Source: Bacteroidia bacterium (GTDB taxonomy: Bacteria > Bacteroidota > Bacteroidia > Flavobacteriales_D > Cryomorphaceae). Taken from it: a stretch of DNA of 64,000 bases. The translations under genes were made by a program, and so were the position numbers. Shown here piece after piece: positions 35,596 to 44,176 of the stretch. The notes beneath the pieces were generated by a model. The model made no database searches. It worked only from the letters and a program-made list of their open reading frames with translations, and had not been told where the DNA came from. The DNA lies in NCBI GenBank assembly GCA_030427905.1, contig JAUICL010000004.1, positions 317,286 through 381,285 of the forward strand, read 5' to 3'. The stretch's first letter is position 1. Every line of letters starts with the position of its first letter.

Positions 35596-35824
35596 GTCGA
35601 CTCTTTGAATCTTTCAATATATCAGATGCAGAGTCTGTTGTGAAACCTGATTTTTCAGCTTTCTGAAGTCTCAGTCGTAACCAGTCGACCTGTCTTTGTT
35701 GTTGTCGAGCTTGTCGAATCAAGTCGTTCACGAGTTCACTTTTACTTGTATATTCTTTGCTGTCAATTTGACTTTTGAGCCATTCGTCATTTGGCTCTGT
35801 CAATGATATACTCTGTCTAGCCAT
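35585..35824 (-). CDS. ParD-like antitoxin
   Basis: A 79-residue protein from the ATG at 35824 (M-A-R-Q-S-I-S-L-T), which begins the ribbon-helix-helix strand; an upstream in-frame ATG would add 15 residues with no RHH character. E-Y-T-S-K-S-E-L-V-N-D-L-I-R fits CC2985/ParD antitoxins. Followed by its toxin with an 11-bp overlap. Confidence 0.82.
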   Translation of the reverse strand: MARQSISLTEPNDEWLKSQIDSKEYTSKSELVNDLIRQARQQQRQVDWLRLRLQKAEKSGFTTDSASDILKDSKSRLDG

Positions 35825-35888
35825 AATTTTATTTTGGTGTAAAAGTACACCACATTCGAACCAGTTCAAAGAAAGGTTCCTTTTTTAT

Positions 35889-35948
35889 GGCTGCTAACAA
35901 TCGGATAACATAGATCAGGCCTTCGCAAACCTTTCTATAGATTAGCAT
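35889..35948 (-). repeat. attC-like hairpin B (partial)
   Basis: The minus-strand right arm TATGTTATCCGATTG plus core TTAGCAGCC matches sites A and D. The left arm is poor, so one half may be lost. It lies immediately upstream of the ParD-like gene. Confidence 0.5.
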
Positions 35949-35952
35949 GGAG

Positions 35953-36040
35953 ATTTACCGCTTAAAGACGTGTCATGAACTTCACCGTATGCGACCCTTT
36001 CAGGGCTACTATGCTGGAAATTTAACCCTGAATGGGTTGC
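35953..36040. repeat. Hairpin repeat, copy 4 (internally deleted)
   Basis: Keeps the left edge (near GACGTG) and the terminal hairpin (ATGCGACCCTTTCAGGG ... AACCCTGAATGGGTTGC) but lacks ~150 bp of the middle. Lies beside attC-like site B. The remaining sequence to 36273 shows no gene I can support. Confidence 0.7.
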
Positions 36041-36273
36041 AAATCTATTGTACAAATGGGCTAGAGAGCGAAGAGCCCTTGGTGTTGGCCTATCGAAAGA
36101 AAAGCCATCTCTATCAGAAGCAAAGCTGGGTAGGCGGGATTGAATTAGGTTCATTTTTGCAGGCTGAAAAGGGTTCATGAAATTTTGGGACAGGTTCCCG
36201 ACATTTCTGGACAGGTAGTGCGCGTCTCAGCCTTTAACCTGATCTGCTGCGTAGGGTAGGCGTTCTCGCTTGT

Positions 36274-37029
36274 TTAATTAATCGGAAATAGGCTATCTAA
36301 AATTAACGGGAGAATCAGCATGCGAAATACGAACATTCCAAAAAAGACAATGAAAATTTTTAGAAGACGCCAAACAACACTAACTCCTTTGAAAAAATTA
36401 AAATAAGCGAAAGTCATATAAACAAAACCAATAACACTGACCAAATTCATGGGAAGATTGTCGTTGGTCAATGGTTTATAAACAATAGAAATTAAATTGA
36501 TTAAGATGAAAATTGTCCCATAGAAATATAAGGACGAGACCAATAATTCGGTGAAGTTGTACTTAGACTTCCTAAACAAAAGGTAGATTAAAACGGTCCA
36601 AATCAGCGTGCTAATAATCCCTAGAAGAACCGGATAATTAAACGTCAAAAGCTCGCCCCAATACTTAATGTTTTGATTTGTTTCATCTGGTAGAAAGAAG
36701 AAGTCAATAGTAGGAATACTCGTTGAATCGCTTAAAAAGAGATACGCCACGATCGCTTGGATTATAGTGGAAATCACGAAATATTTTACAGGGTTTGTGA
36801 ATCGTTTTCTTTTGCCTTCTATAAAGTTTTGAGCAACAATGTGCGGCTGTTTGATTAAACTCCAAAAGGTGTACCATAGCCCTTTATCGAAATTAAATAT
36901 GGTATCGAAGAACTCACTAACTACGCTCGTAAATTTTAGCCGGTTATTTGCTAGTTGACTCTGGGAACAATCAGGACAAAATTTTCCTTCAAATTCAAAG
37001 TCGCAATTTTTGCAAGTAATTGTTTTCAA
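36274..37029 (-). CDS. DUF3667 zinc-ribbon membrane protein, second copy
   Basis: A 251-residue protein. Zinc ribbon C-K-N-C then C-P-D-C, DUF3667 segment L-I-K-Q-P-H-I-V-A-Q-N-F-I-E-G-K-R, then about five membrane helices. AT-rich compared with the copy at 30 kb and with the backbone, consistent with a cassette origin. Flanked by hairpin repeats on both sides. Confidence 0.82.
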   Translation of the reverse strand: MKTITCKNCDFEFEGKFCPDCSQSQLANNRLKFTSVVSEFFDTIFNFDKGLWYTFWSLIKQPHIVAQNFIEGKRKRFTNPVKYFVISTIIQAIVAYLFLSDSTSIPTIDFFFLPDETNQNIKYWGELLTFNYPVLLGIISTLIWTVLIYLLFRKSKYNFTELLVSSLYFYGTIFILINLISIVYKPLTNDNLPMNLVSVIGFVYMTFAYFNFFKGVSVVWRLLKIFIVFFGMFVFRMLILPLILDSLFPIN

Positions 37030-37139
37030 AACAGAGTTTTAATGGTTGCTGATGGCCCCGCTACGAAACGTGTCCAGATGGGCATTTTTTAGCGCGATTC
37101 TTGCATTCGTTTTCCTTTCCTTTTTCTAAACTTTCTCTT

Positions 37140-37400
37140 GACTAGCTCCGAGATCAACCGTTTAAAAACGTGCAACGAAACCCACCGTTTCACTCCACCA
37201 GTCCTTCTCAAATATGCGAAAAAATGATGGGAGTCAAGGGAGAAGGCTGGCTGAAAATAAGTGTGCTGATCACTTGTGATTAGGTGGTGGTAGGAGCGGG
37301 AAGGGATATGCAACCATTTCAGGGTTAGCATGCTGGTAATTTAACCCCGAAAGGGTTGCATATTCCCAACCCGCATGGGAATCTTGGCCTTCCGGACCAA
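37140..37400. repeat. ~261-bp hairpin repeat, copy 2
   Basis: Full-length partner of copy 1, same ends and the same terminal hairpin. Lies between the DUF3667 gene and HepT, directly downstream of the HepT stop on the minus strand. Explains nearly all of the 396-bp gap. Confidence 0.85.
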
Positions 37401-37425
37401 CCGAAGGCTCGGTTATTGTTGCCAG

Positions 37426-37758
37426 TTATTTTTTCAGAACTTGAATCTCAGATTTAAGGACAGGAATATCTTTCATCAATATCTTCCATAGAGTAGTTGG
37501 GTCGATCGAATCATGGACAATCATATTGCGCAACCCAATAATATGCTTAGTGCTCGAAATTTGAATATTTGGATCTTGCTTGCTTATTTTATTGATGGCT
37601 TCTCCAATAATCATCAAATCTCTTTCAACAGCTCTGATAGCAATAAAGCTTTCGGAAAACTTCGTGTAATCCATTTCATGCATTTCAACAATGCTTTCAA
37701 GTTCTGAGATAATTGATTCAATATCTAAAAGATATTTGAGGACAGATTTAGGCTGCAT
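37426..37758 (-). CDS. hepT: HepT-like HEPN ribonuclease toxin (DUF86)
   Basis: A 110-residue HEPN protein with the R-x4-H motif intact: R77-N-M-I-V-H82. Conserved E-R-D-L-M-I-I-G-E-A-I-N-K helix. In HepT-MntA systems the toxin acts as an RNase until AMPylated by MntA. It overlaps mntA by 11 bp. Confidence 0.9.
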   Translation of the reverse strand: MQPKSVLKYLLDIESIISELESIVEMHEMDYTKFSESFIAIRAVERDLMIIGEAINKISKQDPNIQISSTKHIIGLRNMIVHDSIDPTTLWKILMKDIPVLKSEIQVLKK

Positions 37759-38056
37759 ACAGAGCTACCTTTGAACTATCCAACTCTTCTTTAAAGATTG
37801 GATTTTTTAACGCTCTGTATGAAACTAAGTCGATAGGTCTTTGGAAAAGTTCTTCCAAATCATCCATTAAGCCAAAGAATGCGTCACCATGTTCTAATGG
37901 CTCAAGTGATGAGTTAAAAACCACAGCAAAATCAATGTCGCTATTTTTATTGAAAGAACCAGTTGCTGCAGAACCGAATAAATACAACTCTGCTACTGAG
38001 TGCTTTACGCAGATGGCTTTAATTTCTTTCAGCTTTGATTCAATCAGATCGACCAT
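37748..38056 (-). CDS. mntA: MntA-like minimal nucleotidyltransferase antitoxin
   Basis: A 102-residue protein with the GSx10DxD motif complete: G28-S29 to D40-I-D42, then a third carboxylate region around R-P-I-D-L-V. Antitoxins of this type AMPylate the tyrosine next to the HEPN active site. First gene of the pair. Confidence 0.9.
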   Translation of the reverse strand: MVDLIESKLKEIKAICVKHSVAELYLFGSAATGSFNKNSDIDFAVVFNSSLEPLEHGDAFFGLMDDLEELFQRPIDLVSYRALKNPIFKEELDSSKVALYAA

Positions 38057-38114
38057 AATACAAAGGTATTAAATTGAATGGTGAAATATGCAACTCTTGT
38101 AAGTCATGTCATTT

Positions 38115-38170
38115 GGCTACAAAAGCTGGATAGCATATACGCCAGAGTGCGTTATCCAACATATCTGTTG
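38115..38170 (-). repeat. attC-like hairpin C upstream of mntA-hepT
   Basis: On the minus strand CAACAGATATGTTGGATAAC is followed by GCACTCTGGCG and TATGCTATCC with core AGCTTTTGTAGCC. Arms match sites A and D; short loop. Confidence 0.55.
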
Positions 38171-38245
38171 AAAATCGCTATGCAAACTTTTCCCAGACAG
38201 GCTGAGAAATTAGCCTTAATTAAACGGTTATAAATCGGAATAAAT

Positions 38246-38437
38246 GTTCCACGAAATTCAGTGCTTCACTCCACCAGTCCTTCTCAAATATGCGAAAAAA
38301 TGATGGGGACAGGGGAGAAGGCAGGCTGAAAACAAGCGCTCTGGTCACTTGTGATTAGGTGGTGGTAGGGGAAGGTAGGGATATGCGACTCTTTCAGGGT
38401 TAGCAGGCTGGTAATTTAAGCCTGAAAGTGTTGCATA
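38246..38437. repeat. Hairpin repeat, copy 3
   Basis: About 190 bp shared with copies 1 and 2 (TTCACTCCACCAGTCCTTCT onward) including a partly decayed terminal hairpin (ATGCGACTCTTTCAGGGTT / AAGCCTGAAAGTGTTGCAT). Has a 1-nt length difference in the middle that breaks the small frame open in copies 1 and 2. With site C it accounts for the 480-bp gap before DUF2200. Confidence 0.8.
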
Positions 38438-38536
38438 CAAGCGAAAATTCTCGACATGACCAAGTTTAGGAACCCCATCGAGCTGCAGTAAAGCGAGATA
38501 TTTGGTCTGTCCTTTGAAAGCAGACGGGCAAAAAAC

Positions 38537-38917
38537 CTACTTCTTTTCCTGCCGTAGGATTTTGTCCATTTTTCGGCCTTTGGCTAGCTCGTCAATGAGT
38601 TTCTCCATTCTCCTGCAATCGCGGTAGAGCGCAAACTCTTCAGGGATTTCTTCGATGCGATATCCACAAACCACCCCTTTGATCATATCGGAATTCTCAT
38701 GCATTTTGGCTCCTTCAAAGAAGTCTCCAAAAGAACCATCCCCGCCGATAAATGTTTCCAAGGTTTCCTGATCGTAGCCTGTCAACCAAAGGATCACCTG
38801 ATCGAGCTCTTCTTTGGTTCTGCCGTGCTTTTGGATCCGAGTTAGGTAGTGCGGATAGATCGATCCAAAATTCAATTTGGCCACTTGCTCGTTTTTTGCT
38901 GCGGTAACTTCTGCCAT
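38537..38917 (-). CDS. DUF2200 family protein
   Basis: A 126-residue protein from the ATG at 38917 (M-A-E-V-T), nearest the usual DUF2200 start; ATGs at 38986 and 38965 would add a basic extension. Hallmarks: N-F-G-S-I-Y-P-H-Y, G-R-T-K-E-E-L-D, W-L-T-G-Y-D and V-C-G-Y-R-I-E-E-I. Function unknown; cytoplasmic. Confidence 0.82.
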   Translation of the reverse strand: MAEVTAAKNEQVAKLNFGSIYPHYLTRIQKHGRTKEELDQVILWLTGYDQETLETFIGGDGSFGDFFEGAKMHENSDMIKGVVCGYRIEEIPEEFALYRDCRRMEKLIDELAKGRKMDKILRQEKK

Positions 38918-39139
38918 GGTGCTAAGATATGATTTGCCAGGTTTGAATTTACCCGTTTTTCGCATTCTTTTGGAACGTCGATTCATGAGCTAATTTTCAA
39001 TTATCCGCTATAGCGAGATCTGCTTTGAATTAGCCTAATCGGTTGGTTACAACCTTTTTGGAACCGATGATGCTATTGAGAGAAGGGGGATGAGTTTCCT
39101 GTTGGCTGAGACTGTTTCGCCACACTAGTCACTATTCTT

Positions 39140-39511
39140 TCACTCCTTCAATAGTTCATTCCGGTACGCGATCATTCGCTTGATCAAGTCAATGGGCAAT
39201 GGTTTGTCCAGTGGAAACTGAACAGAACCTTTTCCACGCTTGTATTCAGCCAATTCGGCTTCAAATGCCGTCATCGTTGATGGGTGGGGGTAGAGTCCTA
39301 CGTCGTTTTTATATCCCGCTATCATGATTTGCATATCGCGCTTCCCGTTTTCAACCAAGGCATAGGCCGGAATATTGTAGTTGATCAATTCTTCTGCACT
39401 TGGAACCGTTTCTAGAATACACGATTTGAGTTCCAAAAGCGCTAGCCGCGTCCGTTCAGGTTGAGCGTTTAGGTATTCTTCTACAGATTGGTACGAAGCA
39501 GACATACTCAT
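39140..39511 (-). CDS. DUF1801 (YdhG-like) family protein
   Basis: A ~123-residue protein. Start at 39511 or the next ATG at 39505; an AGGA lies just upstream. DUF1801 hallmarks: V-E-E-Y-L-N, A-E-E-L-I-N-Y-N-I-P-A-Y, G-L-Y-P-H-P and G-S-V-Q-F-P-L-D-K-P. Related to Bacillus frataxin-like YdhG iron chaperones. It begins about 11 bp after the AHSA1 gene, so the two are cotranscribed. Confidence 0.83.
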   Translation of the reverse strand: MSMSASYQSVEEYLNAQPERTRLALLELKSCILETVPSAEELINYNIPAYALVENGKRDMQIMIAGYKNDVGLYPHPSTMTAFEAELAEYKRGKGSVQFPLDKPLPIDLIKRMIAYRNELLKE

Positions 39512-39521
39512 CCTATCGCGT

Positions 39522-39932
39522 TTACTTCGATTCAACGTACTTTTTAAAATTATCTAGAATGGCCTGCCAGCCCGCGCGTTGCAGCTCGGTTGAGTTGATT
39601 TCTTCAGGGTCAAAAGTCTCGGTAACCACCACCGTATCGCCATTCTGAGCAAACTCAATATCGACTTGTCGGTCATCAGCCAAGCCATAGGAAATGAGTT
39701 GCTGCTCGACTACCTGACTATAGATCCCTTCGAAGTCGAAGCCCATGCTTCCGTCTTTGGCTTCCATCCGCGAGCGAAATTTGCCATTCGGTCTCAAGTC
39801 GTTCTCTGCATGAGGGCAGCACCACTCATCGCTGGCAAAATTCCACTGGGTGATGTGCTCGGGCTTGGTCCAGTGATCCCAGACGGTATTGAGATCAGCA
39901 TTAACGGATATTTGAACAGTAATTTTTTCCAT
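39522..39932 (-). CDS. SRPBCC/AHSA1 domain protein
   Basis: A 136-residue START-like protein of the Aha1 C-terminal type: V-W-D-H-W-T-K-P-E-H-I-T-Q-W-N-F, F-E-G-I-Y and G-W-Q-A-I-L-D-N-F motifs. Binds hydrophobic ligands; role unknown. Often adjacent to DUF1801 genes, as here. Confidence 0.88.
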   Translation of the reverse strand: MEKITVQISVNADLNTVWDHWTKPEHITQWNFASDEWCCPHAENDLRPNGKFRSRMEAKDGSMGFDFEGIYSQVVEQQLISYGLADDRQVDIEFAQNGDTVVVTETFDPEEINSTELQRAGWQAILDNFKKYVESK

Positions 39933-39990
39933 GGTTTCTTATTGTTTTCAATTTCAAATTTCAGAAATGCAGTGCGGATATTTTGCGCAA

Positions 39991-41259
39991 TCATTCTACA
40001 ATCTCCCGGTACAATTCATCGGCTAAGTATGCTTCTGCGTCCATTTTTACCGCCAAGGCTTTAGCGTTTTCCTTATAAACAGGGTTCTGATATAGGTCTA
40101 CAATTTTTGGTTCTAAAACCCGGGTTGAAATCTGGCTTATCTTCATTCCTTTTGGCCCCACTTCTTTCTTAAACAAGATGTCATTCCAGGCAAACTGGTC
40201 AATAATATGCGGGATGATTAAAGATACACAGCCATATTTTACGGCCATGTGCGTGGTGCCTGAGCCACCGTGGTGTATGACGCCGTACATCTTCGGGAAA
40301 ATCCAATCGTAGGGGATATGCTCTACAAAGTGAAATAGGTCAGTATGGTAGGTTTCGGGTTTGGAGAGTCCGCCAGTGGAGGTGTTTAGAATAGCGGGGA
40401 TATGGTTGCGCTCCAAGATATCCATGATGATTTTGGTCTTCGCTTCAGGTTGGGGATTGGTCATGCTTCCAAAGGTCACGAACAAGATTTTGTTGTGGTT
40501 TTGAAGAAAGGCTTGAAGGGATTCGCTGGGCGTCCAATTCGTAGTTTTATCTCTCTCGTGATACCCAAGCACTTGTACATTTTTAGGCCATTCGGGTGGT
40601 CGGTCCATGAGCTGCGGCGAAATGGTGTAGATCGTTTTGTGAGTCTTGAGCACGCGTTTTACTTGATCCTTGCTGGTGTTTGGAAGTTTGAATTGTTTCA
40701 CCAGTGACATGATGGCTTTTACGATTCCCCAATCGGCAATTTTGTAGGTGAGCTTGTTTAAGAACTCGCCGTAGTTTCTGTTGAATGCCAGATGAGCGTG
40801 GCCCTTTTGGTAGTTGAGATAGGGCACAGGACTGACCAAAATCGTGGAGTTTGGGTTGGACAATTCCCAAATGACTGGATAAAACACCTTGCCGTTGTGT
40901 ACCGTTTTATCTGGCTTGAGCCGCTCCATCGTTTCCATTTGCTTCTGAAACATCAGCTCGTTGTTTTGCCTTTGAATCTTGGCCAAGCGGTAATAGGCGA
41001 TGAATTTCTTCAGTTTGGAGCCACCGCCACCAAGCGCAAATTTCCCCAAGTCACTTTCGAGCATTTCGATAAATTCAGTTCCAAGACTTTCAAATAGAAA
41101 ACCCGAGTCCAAGACCAGGTTTTTAAATTGTTCAGGAAAAAGACAGATCACGCGGTGTCCCTTGCTCTTTAGGATCTGCCCGATAGCGAGAAACGGCTCC
41201 ATATCGCCGCGGGTCCCGATGGAAGTCAGAAGGATGGTCTTTTGGGTTTGGTCGCTCAC
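39991..41259 (-). CDS. GT-B glycosyltransferase (GT1/GT28, sterol-glucosyltransferase-like)
   Basis: A 422-residue two-domain GT-B enzyme. N-terminal acceptor domain starts with S-I-G-T-R-G-D-M-E-P-F-L; the C-terminal donor domain has F-V-T-F-G-S-M, then H-H-G-G-S-G-T-T-H and the final P-H-I-I-D-Q-F-A-W-N that contacts the UDP-sugar. Closest in pattern to UDP-glucose:sterol/macrolide glycosyltransferases. No membrane helix. A lipoprotein gene 12 bp upstream on the same strand may be cotranscribed. Confidence 0.85.
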   Translation of the reverse strand: MSDQTQKTILLTSIGTRGDMEPFLAIGQILKSKGHRVICLFPEQFKNLVLDSGFLFESLGTEFIEMLESDLGKFALGGGGSKLKKFIAYYRLAKIQRQNNELMFQKQMETMERLKPDKTVHNGKVFYPVIWELSNPNSTILVSPVPYLNYQKGHAHLAFNRNYGEFLNKLTYKIADWGIVKAIMSLVKQFKLPNTSKDQVKRVLKTHKTIYTISPQLMDRPPEWPKNVQVLGYHERDKTTNWTPSESLQAFLQNHNKILFVTFGSMTNPQPEAKTKIIMDILERNHIPAILNTSTGGLSKPETYHTDLFHFVEHIPYDWIFPKMYGVIHHGGSGTTHMAVKYGCVSLIIPHIIDQFAWNDILFKKEVGPKGMKISQISTRVLEPKIVDLYQNPVYKENAKALAVKMDAEAYLADELYREIVE

Positions 41260-41271
41260 GTGCTCATGTAG

Positions 41272-41685
41272 TTACTTCTGGCCGAAATCAACTTCGGTTA
41301 GTCTAAATGTATACTTATTTTCACCTGACTTTCCATTTTTACCATGGGGTTCGGCGGAATATTCCCAATTCGACCTTTTCATGGGATCTTTGAGTACCAC
41401 TAAACTATCAGGCGTAACCCGAAAGAAAATAGAGTCGATTCCGTTTCGTAAGAGAAATTTATCGCCCAAATCTGTCAGCCCATTAAAGTCTGCGTGAATA
41501 CCGAGTAGTCTAGTTTCATTTGGTTGAATAGACATAGCAGAATCCAATACCTGGTACTTGATAAAGGCGTCGACGGTGTATGGCGACCTGTTCTCTACAC
41601 TGAACGAATGATCCCCGTCATACTCACAGGAAGCGAGAAAGGTCAAGAATAAAAGGATACTCGGTATTCGACAGCGTTTACACAT
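41272..41685 (-). CDS. Hypothetical lipoprotein
   Basis: A 137-residue protein with lipobox ending at C20 (F-L-A-S-C) and E-Y-D-G-D after it. The mature part is rich in beta-strand pattern; no domain recognised. Precedes the glycosyltransferase by 12 bp. Confidence 0.65.
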   Translation of the reverse strand: MCKRCRIPSILLFLTFLASCEYDGDHSFSVENRSPYTVDAFIKYQVLDSAMSIQPNETRLLGIHADFNGLTDLGDKFLLRNGIDSIFFRVTPDSLVVLKDPMKRSNWEYSAEPHGKNGKSGENKYTFRLTEVDFGQK

Positions 41686-41762
41686 GTATCGCAGGATGTT
41701 TTGTAGTTGGAGTGAAGTTACTCATCAAACGGCTCTGTTTTCGCTGGTTGCAATCCGAAATA

Positions 41763-42230
41763 TCAATCCCATATATTGGGCCGATCGGCATTCATCACTC
41801 GCAGGTAAGATATAAATTGGCCTGCGTGAACAGACTCATGGTATCCAATTCGGAGCAAGTACTTGCCCAGATTATTGCGCTTGCCATTTCCGGGGTGGAT
41901 AATTTCTGTTTCGTTCAAGTCGCGATCTGAAAATTGTTTAACGCATTCTAAAAAGGCATTTCGGTAAGGCTCGGCAAATTCCAATTCATCAGTCAGGCTC
42001 GTGAGTGGCTTGTTCTTCCATGGTGTTTCGTAGTTGGCCAAGCTCTCCTTATTGATGATCATTTTCCACCCGTAGTCGGCTTCCAGTACATGTCTGATCA
42101 TTTCCAAAGCAGACATGGCACCTTCGTCGGGCTTCCAGGTGTAGTATTCTTCGGGCAGACCGCTCCAAAGTTTGATACTCCTTCTCCTTATTTCGGTGAA
42201 GTTTAAAAGGATGAGTTCTGATTGTGTCAT
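41763..42230 (-). CDS. DinB-like metal-dependent protein
   Basis: A 155-residue four-helix-bundle protein of the DinB/DUF664 group. The metal triad is H47 (I-R-H-V-L-E), H131 and H135 (Y-H-E-S-V-H). Family members include bacillithiol and mycothiol S-transferases and many uncharacterised proteins. Cytoplasmic; no operon partner. Confidence 0.88.
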   Translation of the reverse strand: MTQSELILLNFTEIRRRSIKLWSGLPEEYYTWKPDEGAMSALEMIRHVLEADYGWKMIINKESLANYETPWKNKPLTSLTDELEFAEPYRNAFLECVKQFSDRDLNETEIIHPGNGKRNNLGKYLLRIGYHESVHAGQFISYLRVMNADRPNIWD

Positions 42231-42419
42231 TTTCCGTGTTTCAATAAGAGCACTTCACTGCTGTTCCCGGAGCTCAATTTAGGACAAAGAATCGTGGTTT
42301 GATGATTGACAATGGTCATGTGACGAAAATTTCGACTTCTCCACGCGCTTCATTTTCACCAGAATGGATCTGAACGGGCGGTTATTACCGGTATCAGAGC
42401 CCAGGGCGGCGTAGAGCCT

Positions 42420-42758
42420 TTATTGCTCTTCGATAATCGATTTACCTTTTGACTTGTCTCCCGAAGTCCATTGCCAGCTTTCATGAAGTCGTATTTTTCC
42501 ATTTGCCATCAACTCGGGGGTAGAAGTGCAGATTCCGGTCATGAGTTCGCCATTTTCATTCACTTGATGGTAACGCATATCAATCTTTCCCGTATCATCG
42601 ACGATCCCGATAAGCTGTCCCTTTACAATTGTTCCGCCCGCGTATTCCGAAGTTAAAATATTTCCTACCTGCTTGTAGATGAATGTGGTATCGCTCGAAG
42701 TTTCTCCATTGCCAGAGTTAGTAACCACTCTGAATATTTTCCCGTTGTAATCGATCAT
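42420..42758 (-). CDS. Small beta-rich protein paired with a GNAT
   Basis: A 112-residue protein with repeated G-x-I/L strands (D-Y-N-G-K-I-F-R-V; G-T-I-V-K-G-Q-L-I-G; G-E-L-M-T-G-I-C). Homologues in Bacteroidota are often labelled N-acetylglutamate synthase, probably by association with the adjacent acetyltransferase; nothing here shows that activity. Starts 6 bp after the GNAT stop. Confidence 0.7.
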   Translation of the reverse strand: MIDYNGKIFRVVTNSGNGETSSDTTFIYKQVGNILTSEYAGGTIVKGQLIGIVDDTGKIDMRYHQVNENGELMTGICTSTPELMANGKIRLHESWQWTSGDKSKGKSIIEEQ

Positions 42759-42764
42759 CCAAAC

Positions 42765-43172
42765 TTATTTTAGGTCTTCTACATCATCCAACACGTAGCA
42801 TGCTTCCCATTTCTTCATGCCGATTTTGGGATAGTAATTTACCGCCTTTGGCGCTGCAAGGAGAATAAGCTTTGCTTTTGGCGAGGCGATCTTCGTTTGT
42901 CTGATCAACTCTTTTCCAATTCCCATTTTTTGAAAATTCTGATCAACGGCTAAGTCTGACAAATACGTACAGTAAACGAAGTCGGTCAAGGACCTAGCCA
43001 CGCCTAAGAGTTTTCCGTTTTCTCTGGCTGTAATGGTTAAGTTGCCGTACTCGAGCATTTTAGCAATTCTGTCGGGTTCAGAAACTGGTCTTCTTTCTCC
43101 CAAGGTTGAGTTTATGAGAACTTCTGTGAATTCTGCTACACTCAAGTCGTTTTCTATCTGGTATGATATCAT
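42765..43172 (-). CDS. GNAT family N-acetyltransferase
   Basis: A 135-residue GNAT. The acetyl-CoA pyrophosphate loop is Q-N-F-Q-K-M-G-I-G-K-E-L, preceded by Y-L-S-D-L-A-V-D and followed by the Y-Y-P-K-I-G-M strand. Substrate unknown. First of a two-gene unit with the small beta-rich protein. Confidence 0.88.
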   Translation of the reverse strand: MISYQIENDLSVAEFTEVLINSTLGERRPVSEPDRIAKMLEYGNLTITARENGKLLGVARSLTDFVYCTYLSDLAVDQNFQKMGIGKELIRQTKIASPKAKLILLAAPKAVNYYPKIGMKKWEACYVLDDVEDLK

Positions 43173-43380
43173 GATACAGGCATCTGGTTACTAGATGCAA
43201 TATCGTTTTTTAATTCTTGGTGATGACGACCTTTTATTGGGAATAAATCAGGTTTTTCTTCGGGGATGAAATGGGATGGCTTCTATTTGGCTGAAGGGAT
43301 GTGGTAAAAGGATATGGGATTCCATCAGGTTTTGCACGATGGCTTTTAAACGCTCAATGGATTGCGAAGAGATCCCTGTA

Positions 43381-43721
43381 CTATTCTTCTAACTCCCGAA
43401 GTTTTTTGATTTCTTCTTCTAATAAACGAAGGTCCCGTACGACAATAGCCCAAATGATTTCGTCTGAAACTGTATCGTAGCCGTGAATAATCCTATTTCG
43501 AGTATCGACAATTTTACGCGCATTCGTGATCGAAATACTCGAGTCAACCCGTAGCGTTCTGTTCACTGCTTCTCCAATTATTTCAATGTTGCGCTCAACT
43601 GCACGTTTGGTTTTGATATCGCTTTGAAATTTTTGAAGTCGCGCTCAATCGGTAGAAACTCGTTAATCTCTTGGATAGCTTGGAGAATGTCGGTTAACCA
43701 AGCCTTTATTTCATTCCCCAT
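43381..43721 (-). pseudogene. hepT: HepT-like toxin gene with frameshift
   Basis: From the ATG at 43721 (overlapping mntA by 11 bp) the frame gives ~48 codons (E-I-K-A-W-L-T-D-I-L-Q-A-I-Q) to a TAA. The alternative frame from ~43632 on encodes the missing R-A-V-E-R-N-I-E-I-I-G-E-A-V-N and the rest, including R-N-R-I-I-H (R-x4-H). The shift sits in an A/T run near 43621-43640. The toxin is probably inactive unless this is a sequencing error. Confidence 0.75.
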
Positions 43722-44013
43722 AGATCAGAACCTTTGTTTTGTCGATTTCCTTTCGTAGAAATGGGTTTCTGATTGCATTTTCTTCAAGAAGGTCAATTGG
43801 CCGTTTGAGCAGGCTTTCAAGTTTGTCTTTTAGACCGTAGTAGCGGTCTGTGTACGAAATTGGATTCTCGTCTTCAATCTCAACAACTAGATCGATGTCA
43901 CTGCTCTCCGTCAACTCATTCCTCGTTACCGAACCAAATGCAAACAAGCGCTTGACATGATTCTTCATGCACGCTTCTCTTATTTGATCAATATGTTGAT
44001 TTAGAGCTTCCAT
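43711..44013 (-). CDS. mntA: MntA-like nucleotidyltransferase antitoxin (second copy)
   Basis: A 100-residue protein from the ATG at 44013. GSx10DxD motif complete (G27-S28 to D39-I-D41) and R-P-I-D-L-L-E near the C-terminus. Intact, though its HepT partner is frameshifted. Diverged from the copy at 37.7 kb. Confidence 0.85.
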   Translation of the reverse strand: MEALNQHIDQIREACMKNHVKRLFAFGSVTRNELTESSDIDLVVEIEDENPISYTDRYYGLKDKLESLLKRPIDLLEENAIRNPFLRKEIDKTKVLIYGE

Positions 44014-44093
44014 TTCAAGTTTTCCCAAATTTAGGAATTCAAAATGTTATTTGTTGAAGAATACTTGACCCTGAAGAAGCTCCATTTTTTATA

Positions 44094-44152
44094 AACCGTT
44101 AAAACGGTTGTATTGATGGTGAATCTTATCGCCCACGGTTAAAACCGTGGGC
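44094..44152. repeat. Two adjacent perfect hairpins (REP-like)
   Basis: AACCGTT/AACGGTT (44094-44109) and GCCCACGGTT/AACCGTGGGC (44131-44152) share the same core at different lengths. They lie 25 bp past the ABC permease stop and could serve as terminator or REP-type element. Confidence 0.6.
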
Positions 44153-44176
44153 TATCAAATGGTTTTGTCCATCACC

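Noticed and set aside
35021..37331. Similar small minus-strand frames (about 60-80 codons) in hairpin repeat copies 1 and 2
   Set aside because: Their resemblance follows from DNA identity of the repeat, copy 3 breaks the frame by a 1-nt change, and the protein pattern has no fold-like features.
34880..38437. CRISPR array
   Set aside because: Repeats are long, few and irregularly spaced with genes between them; no cas genes.
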